This document shows, piece by piece, positions 15,428 through 27,680 of a stretch of 64,000 nucleotides of DNA (position 1 is its first letter; the number at the start of each line of letters is the position of its first letter). The DNA lies in NCBI RefSeq assembly GCF_003002815.1, contig NZ_PVTF01000001.1:930001-994000 (forward strand). Direction: 5' to 3'. The notes beneath the pieces are model-generated. The model was given only the letters and a program-made list of their open reading frames with translations. It was not told where the DNA came from and made no database searches. Made by a program: the position numbers and the translations under genes. The DNA comes from Umezawaea tangerina (GTDB taxonomy: Bacteria; Actinomycetota; Actinomycetes; Mycobacteriales; Pseudonocardiaceae).

Positions 15428-17217
15428 ATGAGTGCCCCCGTGTTGACGGCGGTGGCCTGGCCATACGCCAACGGCCCCCGCCACATCGGCCACGTTTCCG
15501 GTTTCGGTGTCCCCTCCGACGTGTTCTCCCGCTACATGCGAATGTCGGGCAACCGGGTGCTCATGGTCAGCGGCACCGACGAGCACGGCACCCCGATCTC
15601 GGTGCAGGCCGACCAGGAGGGGCTGACCACCCGCGAGCTCGCCGACAAGTACAACCGCGTGATCGCCGAGGACCTCCAGGGCCTCGGCCTCTCCTACGAC
15701 CTGTTCACCCGCACCACCACCGGCAACCACTACAAGGTCGTCCAGGAGCTCTTCCTCGGCCTGTGGCGCAACGGCTACGTGGTGCCGAAGACCCAGATGG
15801 GCGCGATCAGCCCGTCCACCGGCCGCACCCTGCCCGACCGCTACATCGAGGGCACCTGCCCGATCTGCGGCTACGACGGCGCCCGCGGCGACCAGTGCGA
15901 CAACTGCGGCAACCAGCTCGACCCCGCCGACCTCAAGAACCCCCGCTCGCGGATCAACGGCGAGGTCCCGAAGTTCATCGAGACCGAGCACCTGTTCCTC
16001 GACCTGCCCGCGTTCTCCGAGTCCCTCGGCACCTACCTGTCCGGCCGCACCGACTGGCGGCCCAACGTCCTCAAGTTCAGCCAGAACCTGCTCGGCGACC
16101 TGCGCCCGCGCGCCATCACCCGAGACCTGGACTGGGGCATCCCGGTTCCCCTCGACGGCTGGCGCGAACAGCCCATGAAGCGCTTCTACGTGTGGTTCGA
16201 CGCGGTGATCGGCTACCTGTCGGCCAGCGTCGAGTGGGCCCGCCGCAGCGGGAACGACGACGCCTGGAAGGAGTTCTGGACCGACCCCGCGGCCCAGGGC
16301 TACTACTTCATGGGCAAGGACAACATCGTCTTCCACTCGCTGATCTGGCCGTCGCTGCTGATGGGCCAGAACGGCACCGGCGACAAGGGCGGCCAGCCCG
16401 GCTCCTTCGGGACCCTGAACCTGCCGACCGAGGTCGTCTCCAGCGAGTTCCTCACGATGAGCGGCTCCAAGTTCTCCACCTCCCGCGGCACCGTGATCTA
16501 CGTGCGCGACTTCCTCCGCGACTTCGGCCCGGACGCGCTGCGCTACTTCATCTCGGTCGCGGGCCCGGAGAACCAGGACACCGACTTCACCTGGGACGAG
16601 TTCGTCCGGCGCACCAACTTCGAGCTGGCCAACGAGTGGGGCAACCTGGTCAACCGGTCGGTCTCCATGGCGCACAAGAACGTCGGCTCCGTCCCCCGCC
16701 CGACCGCCCCCACGGCGGCGGACGAGGAGCTGAAGGCCCTCTCGCGCGCCGCGTTCGAGACGGTCGGCGCGAACCTGCGCCGCTCCCGGTTCAAGCTGGC
16801 CTCCTCGGAGGCCATGCGCGTCGTCACGGCCGCGAACCGGTACCTGTCCGAGCAGGAGCCGTGGAAGGTCAAGGACGACCCGGAGCGCCGCGACACGATC
16901 CTGCACACCGCGCTGCAGGTCGTGCAGGACGCGAACACCCTGCTCACGCCGTTCCTGCCGCACTCGGCGCAGAAGGTGCACGAGGCGCTGGGCGGCACGG
17001 GCGTGTGGGCGGCGCAGCCGGAGATGGTCGAGGTCACCGACCTGGACGAGACCGACCGCAAGTACCCGATCCTGACCGGCGACTACGCGGGCGAGCAGGC
17101 GACCTGGAAGTCGACCCCGATCGAGGTCGGCAGGCCCCTGCAGAAGCCGGTCCCGCTGTTCCAGAAGCTCGACCCCGAACTGGGCGAGACCGGACCGGAG
17201 TGGGCCCCGATCGTCAA

Positions 17218-17221
<4 letters not shown>
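15428..17221 (+). CDS. metG: Methionyl-tRNA synthetase
   Basis: ATG at 15428 gives 597 aa. It charges initiator and elongator tRNA-Met. Class I signatures are intact: HIGH written exactly ([12 protein letters not shown]) and the KMSKS equivalent [11 protein letters not shown]. The zinc knuckle in the connective peptide has four cysteines, [20 protein letters not shown], the type found in archaeal and many actinobacterial enzymes. The C-terminal EMAP-like tRNA-binding domain of some homologues is absent. The stop overlaps the tatD start (GTGA), so both are translated from one message, matching the metS-tatD-rpfB-ksgA-ispE order of mycobacteria. Confidence 0.97.
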
Positions 17222-19864
<2,643 letters not shown>

Positions 19865-19874
19865 CAATTGCCAC

Positions 19875-20747
19875 GTGACTGAACAAGCGTCGTCGACCGG
19901 GCCGGGGAGCATGCTCCTCGGCCCGGCCGATGTTCGGCGCCTCGCGGCCGAACTGGACATCCGCCCCACCAAGAAGCTCGGCCAGAACTTCGTGCACGAC
20001 CCGAACACGGTCCGACGCATCGTGACGGTGGCGGAGCTGACCGACGACGACGTGGTCCTCGAGGTCGGCCCCGGCCTCGGCTCCCTGACCCTCGCCCTCC
20101 TGCCCGCCTGCAAGACCCTGGTCGCCGTCGAGATCGACCCCGTCCTGGCCGCCCAGCTGCCCCACACGGCCGCGCAACGCGCCCCTGGGCTCGCCGACCG
20201 CCTCCACGTCGTCCTCGCCGACGCCATGCGCGTCCACGCCGCCGACCTGCCCGCCGCACCCACCGCGCTCGTGGCCAACCTGCCGTACAACGTGGCCGTC
20301 CCCGTCGTGCTGCACCTGATGGCCGAGCTGCCGTCGCTGACCAAGGGCCTCGTCATGGTCCAGGCCGAGGTGGCCGACCGGATGGCCGCCGGCCCCGGCA
20401 GCAAGGTCTACGGCGTCCCCAGCGTGAAGCTCGCCTGGTACGCCGACGCCCGCCGCGCGGGCCCCGTACCCCGCTCCGTCTTCTGGCCCGTGCCCAACGT
20501 GGACTCCGCCCTGGTGGCGTTCAGGCGCCGACCCGACCTGCTGTCCACTGTGGACCGGAAAGCGCTGTTCACGTTGGTGGACGCGGCATTCGCGCAACGC
20601 CGCAAGACGATGAGGGCGGCGCTGTCGGGGTGGGCTGGGTCGGCGGCGGAGGCCGAGCGGCGGTTGGTGCTCGCGGGTGTGGATCCGGGGATCCGGGGGG
20701 AGCAGTTGAGCGTGGGGGACTTCGCGCGGATCGCCGCGACGGTGTGA
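19875..20747 (+). CDS. rsmA: 16S rRNA dimethyladenosine transferase
   Basis: A 290-aa Rossmann methyltransferase (KsgA). [18 protein letters not shown], then motif [38 protein letters not shown] and the catalytic motif [14 protein letters not shown] are all typical. It dimethylates A1518 and A1519 at the end of 16S rRNA late in small-subunit assembly. The GTG start lies 10 nt after the rpfB stop, so they share a message. In mycobacteria ispE follows directly; here a 900-bp structured region and metN are inserted between them. Confidence 0.96.
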   Translation: MTEQASSTGPGSMLLGPADVRRLAAELDIRPTKKLGQNFVHDPNTVRRIVTVAELTDDDVVLEVGPGLGSLTLALLPACKTLVAVEIDPVLAAQLPHTAAQRAPGLADRLHVVLADAMRVHAADLPAAPTALVANLPYNVAVPVVLHLMAELPSLTKGLVMVQAEVADRMAAGPGSKVYGVPSVKLAWYADARRAGPVPRSVFWPVPNVDSALVAFRRRPDLLSTVDRKALFTLVDAAFAQRRKTMRAALSGWAGSAAEAERRLVLAGVDPGIRGEQLSVGDFARIAATV

Positions 20748-20879
20748 GGGTCGGCCGGGTTCGGTCGGCCGGGTCGGGCCTGCGGGGTTGGGGCTGTCGG
20801 GGGCGGTCTGCCGGGTTCGGGGTGGTGGGCGCGAGTGCGGGGGTGCGGGCGCGGCTTGGTCGGGGTCCCCTGGTGGTGA

Positions 20880-20925
20880 GGGCCCCCGAATTCACAGGCT
20901 ACGGGTGGGGTACGACATTTTTCGG
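20880..20925 (+). repeat. Dispersed repeat, copy 1
   Basis: Contains CCCCCGA, then GCTACGGGTGGGGTACGACA and a TTTTTCGG end. It matches copy 2 at 21073-21118 with a few substitutions and one indel. Confidence 0.7.
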
Positions 20926-21072
20926 AGCCCGTTCCGGTGAGGGTGCCGGGTCTGTTCCGGTGGGGTGCCGGGCCGGTTCGCGGGGGAGTGGTGCCCGGTT
21001 CGGTGCAGGTTCCGCCTGGTCGAGCTGGTGTCCAGAGGGTGGGCGTGGCCACGCAGGGGTCGCCTGTCGAGT

Positions 21073-21118
21073 GGGACCCCCGATGTACACGCTACGGATG
21101 GGGTACGACATTTTCCGG
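21073..21118 (+). repeat. Dispersed repeat, copy 2
   Basis: Reads GGGACCCCCGATGTACAC, then GCTACGGATGGGGTACGACA and TTTTCCGG. It is the best preserved copy; the next gene-free gap (22791-22814) has a third, shorter one. Confidence 0.7.
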
Positions 21119-21355
21119 GGCTGGGGGTGCGGTGTGATGTCCACCGCTTGGGCGAACAGGCGTGGGGGATTCGTCTGTTCGGCCGCGCCCGAACCGACCA
21201 ATGTCCGGCCGGCGAAACGATCTACCGGGGATCGAGCGGTCCGGTACCGCGTCCGGGCGTCGATGCTGGTCCGTAAGTGTGACTTCTCGGACGATCCCAG
21301 ATTGTGGGCCGTTCGGGCTTGCGTTTGCGGTGTCGCGTCGGGTGTACTCGTGGTG

Positions 21356-21443
21356 CCATCCCGAGCGGCCGAGAGACCTGGCTCTTTGACGCCGCAGCAA
21401 CCACCCGCTGGACGCGGGCAGGTGCTTCCGCCAGGCTCGATGG
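21356..21443 (+). promoter_or_regulatory. SAM riboswitch (S-box, SAM-I)
   Basis: P1 is CCATC (21356-21360) with GATGG (21439-21443). Between them are the S-box blocks in order: CGAGCGGCCGAGAGACCTGG, CTTTGACGCCGCAGCAACC, and GCAGGTGCTTCCGCCAGGC. Binding of S-adenosylmethionine would stabilise P1, and the 3' strand of P1 overlaps the GGAGG ribosome site (21442-21446) of the following leader ORF, so control is probably translational. It fits the methionine transporter subunit downstream. Confidence 0.88.
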
Positions 21444-21451
21444 AGGATTAC

Positions 21452-21529
21452 GTGCCCACGCAGCGAATGCTCACGCGGCGGCGAACGGTCGACCAGGGTC
21501 GTCGTACCAGCACGGGCTGTCGACGCTAA
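21452..21529 (+). CDS. 25-aa Arg-rich leader ORF behind the SAM riboswitch
   Basis: GTG at 21452 has a very good ribosome site, GGAGG at 21442-21446, 5 nt upstream, and the frame closes with TAA at 21527-21529. The peptide begins MPTQRMLTRRR and ends STGCRR; about a third of its residues are Arg, with one Met codon inside and one Cys. Its ribosome site is shared with the 3' strand of riboswitch helix P1, so SAM would shut off its translation first, while metN starts 130 nt later. It may pass the SAM signal to metN by coupling or Rho access, or simply be a small protein. No homologue is known to me. Confidence 0.5.
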   Translation: MPTQRMLTRRRTVDQGRRTSTGCRR

Positions 21530-21659
21530 TTCGTTCAGGCATCTCTCTCACCCCCTAGCCTCTACCCGAATTCCTCGCCGTCCTCATCGGACGGTCCATT
21601 GAGGACGGCCGTCGCATGCCACAAGCGGGCGACGCCGCGCGTAGCCGTGGAGCGAAAAC

Positions 21660-22670
21660 GTGATCACAGTCGAAAACCTCAGCAAGTCCTTCGCCGGACG
21701 CAACGGCCCCGTCGTCGCACTGGACGGGGTCAACCTCGAAGTCCCCGCGGGCACCGTGCTCGGCGTGGTGGGCCCCACCGGGGCGGGCAAGTCCACCCTC
21801 GCCCGGTGCGTCGCACTGCTGGAACGCCCCGACAGCGGCGCGATCCGCGTCGACGGAACCGACCTCGTCTCCCTGGACGGCACCGCGCTGCGCGCCGCCC
21901 GCAGGCAGATCGGCGTTGTGCCGCAAGGGGATTCGCTGCTGCGCCAGCGCACCGCCGCGGGCAACGTGGCACTGCCGCTGGAGTCCGCGGGCGTCCCCGG
22001 ACCGCAGCGCCGCAACCGCGTCGCCGAGCTCCTCGACCTCGTCGGCCTCACCGACAAGGCGGGCAGCTACCCCGACCAGCTCTCCGGCGGGCAACGCCAG
22101 CGCATCGCCGTCGCCCGCGCACTCGCCGCGGGCCCGTCGGTCCTGCTGGCCGACGAGCCCACCTCGACCCTCGACCCGGACACCACCGGCTCCGTGCTCA
22201 CGGTGCTCGACCGCGCCCGCGCCGAACTGGGCATCACGGTGCTCGTCGTCACCCACGACATGGCCGTCGTCCGCCGGATCTGCGACGACGTCGCCGTCCT
22301 GGAGAACGGCCGCGTCGTCGAACACGGTCGCGTCCTGGACCTGGTGTCCGACGGCACCAGCCGCACCGCCTCGTCGCTGCTGCCCGCCGTCGACCAGAAC
22401 CCGTTGGCGGAAAGCAGGTTCGACCGCGTCGCCGACATCGTCCTCGTCGGCTTCGCCGCCGTCGGCGCACTCCTCCCCGAGGCCACCAGCCGCTTCGGCG
22501 TCGAGCTGAACCTCCTCGGCGGCGGCCTCACCCGCCTCGCCGAGACCCCGGTCGCCCGCTTCCGCGTCGGCCTCACCGGCGAACGCTCCGACTCCGCCCT
22601 CGAATGGATCTCCGACGCGGGCGCGTCCGTCCAGCGCACCCTCAAGGGCCCGCAGGGCGTCGCCGCCTAG
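21660..22670 (+). CDS. metN: Orphan methionine ABC transporter ATPase (MetN-like, NIL domain)
   Basis: A 336-aa ATPase from a GTG start. Walker [11 protein letters not shown]-loop VVPQGDSLL, signature [15 protein letters not shown], Walker [11 protein letters not shown]-loop VVTHD are intact. After the ATPase domain (about 1-245) residues about 255-330 form a NIL-type ligand-binding domain ([40 protein letters not shown]), which in MetN senses methionine. The S-box riboswitch upstream supports methionine transport. Unusually, no permease (MetI) or binding protein (MetQ) follows: the gene ends in a strong terminator and ispE comes next. It must work with subunits encoded elsewhere. Confidence 0.88.
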   Translation: MITVENLSKSFAGRNGPVVALDGVNLEVPAGTVLGVVGPTGAGKSTLARCVALLERPDSGAIRVDGTDLVSLDGTALRAARRQIGVVPQGDSLLRQRTAAGNVALPLESAGVPGPQRRNRVAELLDLVGLTDKAGSYPDQLSGGQRQRIAVARALAAGPSVLLADEPTSTLDPDTTGSVLTVLDRARAELGITVLVVTHDMAVVRRICDDVAVLENGRVVEHGRVLDLVSDGTSRTASSLLPAVDQNPLAESRFDRVADIVLVGFAAVGALLPEATSRFGVELNLLGGGLTRLAETPVARFRVGLTGERSDSALEWISDAGASVQRTLKGPQGVAA

Positions 22671-22679
22671 AAACGCAGC

Positions 22680-22714
22680 ACAGGCCGGCCGCCCGTCGTG
22701 GGCGGCCGGCCTGT
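22680..22714 (+). terminator. metN terminator, 15-bp stem
   Basis: ACAGGCCGGCCGCCC (22680-22694) pairs perfectly with GGGCGGCCGGCCTGT (22700-22714), loop 5 nt, 10 bp after the metN stop. Confidence 0.85.
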
Positions 22715-22790
22715 TCCGCACGTCACAAGCCGACCGCGAAGACCAGCTTCGAGTCCGGCGGACCCGGTACCGAGCACCACACCGGAAAAT

Positions 22791-22814
22791 GGGCCCCCCG
22801 ACATCCACACTACG
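22791..22814 (+). repeat. Dispersed repeat, copy 3 (partial)
   Basis: GGGCCCCCCGA followed by CATCCACACTACG matches the left half of the copies at 20880 and 21073. Here GGAAAAT lies just to the left, the complement of the ATTTTCC found to the right in the others. Confidence 0.5.
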
Positions 22815-22945
22815 AACGCGCACCGACAAATCCCGGCCCCCACCAGCCCGATCACCACCCCGCACCGGTGCGGGAAGGCCACCCCCGAGCGCCAGCCGGG
22901 TCGGGTAGGAGCGCGGACCTCCCCCACGCCCGTAGGCTGCAAGGC

Positions 22946-23911
22946 GTGCTTGCCGTAGTTCCACCCCCGGTCACCGTCCGCGTCCCGGCCAAGGTCAACC
23001 TCCACCTGGCCGTGGGAAACCTGCGCGCGGACGGCTATCACGACATGGTCACCGTGTTCCAGGCGCTGTCGCTGCACGACGACGTCACGGTGGCGATCGC
23101 CGACGACCCCGGCATCGAGGTGCTCGGCGAAGGGGCGGACTCCGTGCCGACCGGCCCGTCGAACCTCGCCTGGAAGGCGGTGCGGGCACTGGCCGAGCAC
23201 GTCGGCCGCGACCCGGAGGAACCGAAGGTCCGCGTCGTGATCCGCAAGAACATCCCGGTCGCGGGCGGCATGGCGGGCGGCAGCGCCGACGCCGCCGCGG
23301 CACTGGTCGGCCTCGCCTCGTTGTGGCGGCTGGAGATCGGCCGCGACGAGCTCGCCCTGCTGGCCCGCAAGATCGGCGCGGACGTCCCGTTCGCCCTCTA
23401 CGGCGGAACCGCGCTGGGCACCGACCGCGGCGACCAGATCGTCCCCGTCCTCGCCCGCCACCCCTTCCACTGGGTCATCGCGTTCGACAAGGGCGGCCTG
23501 TCCACACCCGAGGTGTTCACCGAGCTCGACCGGCTCCGCGCGGACGGCAACCCACCACGCGTCGGCGCCGCGGAAGCCGTCCTCGAAGGCCTCTCCTCCG
23601 GCGACCCCCGCCAACTCGCCCTGCTGCTGGGCAACGACCTCCAAGCCGCCGCCGTCTCGCTGCGACCGAACCTGCGCCGCACCCTCCGCGCGGGCGTCAA
23701 CGCGGGCGCGCTCGCGGGCATGGTCTCCGGCTCCGGCCCCACCTGCGCGTTCCTGTGCTCCGACGCCGACTCCGCCGTCCGCGTCGCCGCCGAACTGGCG
23801 GGCGCGGGCGTGTGCCGCACGGTCCGCGTCGCTCAAGGCCCGATGCCCGGCGCACGCGTCATCGCCACCGAGGAAGCACCCCGCCCGGTGCCCCCCGAAG
23901 TCCACGCCTAA
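22946..23911 (+). CDS. ispE: 4-diphosphocytidyl-2-C-methyl-D-erythritol kinase
   Basis: GTG at 22946 gives 321 aa. A GHMP kinase: [14 protein letters not shown] with the catalytic lysine region, [16 protein letters not shown], the ATP loop [34 protein letters not shown] and the C-terminal [13 protein letters not shown]. It phosphorylates CDP-methylerythritol in the MEP isoprenoid pathway, feeding polyprenyl carriers used for the wall and by Pmt. It follows metN by 275 bp and has its own promoter region. The ABC-F gene follows after 54 nt in the same direction. Confidence 0.96.
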   Translation: MLAVVPPPVTVRVPAKVNLHLAVGNLRADGYHDMVTVFQALSLHDDVTVAIADDPGIEVLGEGADSVPTGPSNLAWKAVRALAEHVGRDPEEPKVRVVIRKNIPVAGGMAGGSADAAAALVGLASLWRLEIGRDELALLARKIGADVPFALYGGTALGTDRGDQIVPVLARHPFHWVIAFDKGGLSTPEVFTELDRLRADGNPPRVGAAEAVLEGLSSGDPRQLALLLGNDLQAAAVSLRPNLRRTLRAGVNAGALAGMVSGSGPTCAFLCSDADSAVRVAAELAGAGVCRTVRVAQGPMPGARVIATEEAPRPVPPEVHA

Positions 23912-23965
23912 CCCACCCCGCTCCACCCCCACACCCGTCTACAACCCTGAAGGTGCGCTTCCACC

Positions 23966-25738
23966 ATGGCCAACCTGGTCAACCTCGAGTCCGTGTCGAA
24001 GTCGTTCGGCATCCGCCCGCTCCTGGACGGGGTGTCGCTGGGCGTCGGTGACGGCGACCGGATCGGGGTGGTCGGCCTCAACGGCGGCGGGAAGACCACG
24101 CTCCTGGAAGTGCTCGCGGGCCTCGAAGAACCCGACGAAGGCCGGGTCAGCCAGAACCGCGGCCTCTCCATGGCCGTCGTCACCCAACGCACCGAACTCC
24201 CCGAAGGCTCCACCGTCCGGCACTCGGTCATCGACCCCCTCGGCTTCGACGCCGAACACGAATGGGCCGCCGACGCCCGCGTCCGCTCCATCCTCGACGG
24301 CCTCGGCATCACCGCCCTCGGCCTCGACTCCCCGGTCGGCACCATGTCCGGAGGCGAACGCCGCCGCGTCGCCCTCGCCGCCGCCCTCGTCCAGGACCTC
24401 GACCTCCTCGTCCTCGACGAACCCACCAACCACCTCGACGTCGAAGGCGTCCGCTGGCTCGCCAAGCACCTCCTGGAACGCAAGTCCGCACTCGTCGTCG
24501 TCACCCACGACCGCTGGTTCCTCGACACCGTCTGCACCCGCACCTGGGAAGTCGTCGGCGGCCAGGTCGAGCAGTACGAAGGCGGCTACGCCGACTGGAT
24601 CTTCGCCCGCGCCGAACGCGGCAGGCTCGCCGACACCCTCGAGGAGAAGCGCCGCAACCTCGCCCGCAAAGAGCTCGCCTGGCTCCGCCGCGGCGCCCCC
24701 GCCCGCACGTCCAAACCGCGCTACCGCATCGACGCCGCCGAAGCCCTCATCTCCGACGTCCCCGCACCCCGCGACAAGGTGGAGCTCCTCGCCTTCGCCA
24801 AGCGCAGGCTCGGCCGCACCGTCATCGAGATCGAGGACGCCACCCTCACCGTCGGCAACCGCACCCTCGTCAAAGACCTGACCTGGCGCATCGGCCCCGG
24901 CGACCGCATCGGCCTCGTCGGCGTCAACGGCTCCGGCAAGACCACCCTGCTCCGCCTGCTCGCGGGCGAACGCGACACCGAGACCGGCAAGCGGATCCAG
25001 GGCCAGACGGTCAAGCTCGCCCACCTCACCCAGGAGCTCCACGACCTGCGCGGCTCCATGCGCGTCCTCGAAGCCATCGAAGAAGTCGCCCGCCGCGTCG
25101 TCCTGGGCAAGCAGGAGATGTCCGCCTCCCAACTCGGCGAACGCTTCGGCTTCTCCTCCCAGAAGCAGTGGACCCCCGTCTCCGACCTCTCCGGTGGCGA
25201 ACGCCGCCGCCTGCAGCTGTGCAGGCTCCTGATGGCCGAACCGAACGTCCTGCTCCTCGACGAACCGACCAACGACCTCGACATCGACACCCTCCAGCAG
25301 CTCGAAGACCTCCTCGACTCCTGGCCCGGCACCCTCGTCGTCATCTCCCACGACCGCTACCTCGTCGAACGCGTCTGCGACCAGGTCGTCGCCCTCTTCG
25401 GCGACGGCGGCCTCACCGACCTCCCCGGCGGCATCGAGGAATACCTCCTCCGCCGCGACACCCAACGCGAACTCGCCGAATCCCGCGACCCCGCCCCCAC
25501 CCCGGTCACCGTCTCCAGCGCCGCCGACCAACGCGCCGCCCGCAAGGAACTCTCCAAACTCGAACGCCGCATGACCACCCTCCAGAAAAAGGAAGCCGAC
25601 CTCCACGCCGCCCTCGCCGCCGCCGCCACCGAACCCGACCGCCTGCTCGCCCTAGACGCCGAACTCCGCACCGTCCTGGCCGAAGTCGCTACCGTGGAGG
25701 AGCAGTGGATGGCCGCCGCCGAACTCGCGGAGGGCTGA
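23966..25738 (+). CDS. ABC-F family ribosome-associated ATPase (Uup-like)
   Basis: A 590-aa soluble protein with two ABC domains and no TM segments. Domain 1: GLNGGGKTT, MSGGERRRVALAAAL, LLVLDEPTNHLD. Domain 2: GVNGSGKTT, LSGGERRRLQLCRLL, VLLLDEPTNDLD. The linker between them (about 220-290) and a C-terminal coiled coil (about 515-590, ELSKLERRMTTLQKKEADLH) resemble Uup more than EttA. ABC-F proteins act on the ribosome to relieve stalling, and some protect it from antibiotics. Position beside ispE is conserved in actinobacteria, which favours a housekeeping role. Confidence 0.94.
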   Translation: MANLVNLESVSKSFGIRPLLDGVSLGVGDGDRIGVVGLNGGGKTTLLEVLAGLEEPDEGRVSQNRGLSMAVVTQRTELPEGSTVRHSVIDPLGFDAEHEWAADARVRSILDGLGITALGLDSPVGTMSGGERRRVALAAALVQDLDLLVLDEPTNHLDVEGVRWLAKHLLERKSALVVVTHDRWFLDTVCTRTWEVVGGQVEQYEGGYADWIFARAERGRLADTLEEKRRNLARKELAWLRRGAPARTSKPRYRIDAAEALISDVPAPRDKVELLAFAKRRLGRTVIEIEDATLTVGNRTLVKDLTWRIGPGDRIGLVGVNGSGKTTLLRLLAGERDTETGKRIQGQTVKLAHLTQELHDLRGSMRVLEAIEEVARRVVLGKQEMSASQLGERFGFSSQKQWTPVSDLSGGERRRLQLCRLLMAEPNVLLLDEPTNDLDIDTLQQLEDLLDSWPGTLVVISHDRYLVERVCDQVVALFGDGGLTDLPGGIEEYLLRRDTQRELAESRDPAPTPVTVSSAADQRAARKELSKLERRMTTLQKKEADLHAALAAAATEPDRLLALDAELRTVLAEVATVEEQWMAAAELAEG

Positions 25739-25745
25739 TCCGAGT

Positions 25746-25785
25746 GGTTCCATGAGTCGTCCGACCTGCGACAACCCATGGAACC
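25746..25785 (+). terminator. Inverted repeat after ABC-F gene
   Basis: GGTTCCATG (25746-25754) pairs with CATGGAACC (25777-25785), 8 nt after the stop, with further partial pairing inside the loop. Likely terminator, though the loop is long and there is no T-run. Confidence 0.45.
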
Positions 25786-26193
25786 GCTCCCAGCGTTGTG
25801 GTAAATAGAAGGTCGCCACACACCACCCCCACCCACCCCGAACCCGACCCGCCGGCGACCCCACCCACTACCTCCGGACCCACCCGACACCGGACTTCGA
25901 CCCCGACCCCGACGCCGCTCGCCGCCTCCGAGGCCCGCCCGCACCGGACCTGGAGCGGCCGAGCCAGGCCTGGCTCGGCCGCCGCCGGGGCCTGGCGGCT
26001 CGGCGTGGCCCCACCGCCTGCCCTGCCCGGTGAGGGCATGGCGTGCTCGCCGTCCGCAGACGCAGTCACCTGCGGGCGGTGCGGTCTGTGGGTCGTGCAG
26101 AACAGGGGGCGCCGGTGCCGTCGGCGGTCATGATGCACGCGGCATCACTCGAACGTGGGCGAGCTCGAACGGCGCCAGCGAGATCATCCGAAA

Positions 26194-26222
26194 AGGGCCT
26201 TCACCACGACGGTGAAAGCCCT
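26194..26222. terminator. Hairpin downstream of DivIVA-repeat gene
   Basis: AGGGC and TTCACC (26194-26205) pair with GGTGAA and GCCCT (26211-26222) with one C-A mismatch and a 5-nt loop. It has four A bases before it, so T residues follow on the minus strand, fitting the end of the minus-strand gene at 26311. Confidence 0.6.
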
Positions 26223-26310
26223 CTCCAGACAAGATCAACACCACCTGGGCCTGGGATCGGCTCACCACGACCGATCGCCCACCACGACCGGTCAACCCAC
26301 CAGAACCGCC

Positions 26311-27504
26311 TCAACGCCCCCGGCGCTGCAACTCGGCCGCCAACCGGGGCATGAGCTCGTCGACGAACGCGCAGTCGTACCCCTGGCCGTTCATCAGCGC
26401 GTGCGCGAACCGCACCTTCAAGATGTCCCCGGACGTCGCCCCGAGCATCCCGTCCAACGCGATCCCGATCTCCTCCAACATCCGATCCACCTGCGCCGAC
26501 CGGTACCCGCGCTGGTCAGCCGCGGCCGGTGGCAGTCGCACCTGGCGAAGCTGCTTCCAGCTGGTGATCGGCGGAATCCGCCCCGGCGACCCCGGCGAGT
26601 CGGCCAACTGCCGCTCCACCCGCGCCAGGAACGCGTCCACCTCGTCCTCGTTGTACCCGCGCCGCCCGATCAGCGGCCTGCTGAACTTCATCTCGCGCAC
26701 GTCCTGCGCGCTCAACGTGTCCTGCCCGAGCAACGTGTCCTCGATCCGGTCGAGGAACTTGTCCACCTGCGACTCCTGGTACCCGCGTCTACCCCGCGGC
26801 GGCTTCCCGAACGACGCCGTCCGCACGTCCCGAGCCGTCAACGGCGCCTCGACGGTCCGCTGCTTCACCGGCAGCGGCGGAGACGCCTCCAACGTCACCA
26901 CGACCAGGTCCAGGAACGTGTCGACGTCGTCCTCGTCGTACCCGAACTGGTCTGCCGTGGCCTCGCCGAACTCGATCTCCTGGACCTCCAGCGCGGTCAG
27001 GTCGTCCTCACCGCGCAGCGTCGCCTCGATCCGCGCCAGGAACGCGTCGATCTCACCCTCGTGGTACCCGGGCGTGTTGCCGCGCGGCTTGTGGAACCGG
27101 ACACCGCGCACGTCCTCCGGCTTCAACCGGGGCGGCGGTTGCATCTTGGTGGACGTCGCGTGCGCACCAAGGGCGGGGGCGGCGGCCTGGCGGCGTTGCG
27201 GCGTCGACTCCAAGGTCTCCGCGACGAGCTCCAGGAACATGTCGACCTCGGCCGCGTAGTACCCCAGCCTGCCGGGCACCGCGAACGGGAACCTCATCGC
27301 GCGGATGTCCGCCGCGACCAGCTGGTCCTTGCTGCGCAGCGTGTCCTCGACGCGGTCGATGAACGCGTCGACCTGGTCCTCGTCATAACCCAGCTCACCC
27401 GCCGGAGGGCGGTGGAACACCACCTGGCTGACGTCGTCCGCGCTCAACAGCGGCGCGGGATGCGCAGGCTGGTGGTGTTTCGTGTCGTGGCCAGCCCGAT
27501 CCAC
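26311..27504 (-). CDS. DivIVA-domain repeat protein, eight repeats
   Basis: The 397-aa protein is built almost only of about eight copies of a 40-45-residue unit of the form L.a.DVr...F..p..g.rGYde.eVDaFLdrve.tL. This is the short N-terminal membrane-curvature-binding motif of DivIVA/Wag31 (DivI1A domain), but without the long coiled coil that lets DivIVA polymerise. Such tandem arrays occur in actinobacteria (DivIVA-domain repeat family) with no known function as far as I recall. No TM segment or other domain is seen; it ends ..QRRGR, as does the second array protein at 30927-31469. Polar or septal localisation by multivalent membrane or protein contact is an inference. It is divergent from the acyl-AMP ligase gene. 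Confidence 0.88.
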   Translation of the reverse strand: MDRAGHDTKHHQPAHPAPLLSADDVSQVVFHRPPAGELGYDEDQVDAFIDRVEDTLRSKDQLVAADIRAMRFPFAVPGRLGYYAAEVDMFLELVAETLESTPQRRQAAAPALGAHATSTKMQPPPRLKPEDVRGVRFHKPRGNTPGYHEGEIDAFLARIEATLRGEDDLTALEVQEIEFGEATADQFGYDEDDVDTFLDLVVVTLEASPPLPVKQRTVEAPLTARDVRTASFGKPPRGRRGYQESQVDKFLDRIEDTLLGQDTLSAQDVREMKFSRPLIGRRGYNEDEVDAFLARVERQLADSPGSPGRIPPITSWKQLRQVRLPPAAADQRGYRSAQVDRMLEEIGIALDGMLGATSGDILKVRFAHALMNGQGYDCAFVDELMPRLAAELQRRGR

Positions 27505-27680
27505 CCGTGCCTCCCTCGAATCCTGTTCTGGGAGTATCGCCGGATCGCAGCCGAAAACGTTCGTCCGATCGGCCTAATGCGAACGGTCTGCGCCCACACC
27601 CGCGACCCCGACGGACCCCAAGCGCCCCAACGGGGATCGGCGACGCACGCGCACGGGCCGCCCGATCTACGCTGACCACC

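Larger units (their letters stand above)
20748..21355. other. 600-bp non-coding region with direct repeats
   Basis: No gene is supportable. It is GC-rich with runs of GGGGT and holds two copies of a 46-nt direct repeat (20880-20925 and 21073-21118). Its right end must contain the promoter for the SAM riboswitch transcript; TGTACT near 21343 could be part of a -10 region. Confidence 0.6.
25739..26310. other. 570-bp convergent intergenic region with hairpins
   Basis: It lies between the converging ABC-F and DivIVA-repeat genes. No gene is supportable. It contains GGTTCCATG/CATGGAACC arms at 25746-25754 and 25777-25785 (22-nt loop) just after the ABC-F stop, and a second hairpin at 26194-26222. 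The middle part is Pro-codon-like GC-rich sequence without good coding structure. Confidence 0.6.

Noticed and set aside
15763-17217. Long plus-strand frame in metG read as a TatD extension
   Set aside because: Only the part after 17218 has TatD motifs; the part inside metG is an Arg/Pro-rich out-of-frame translation.
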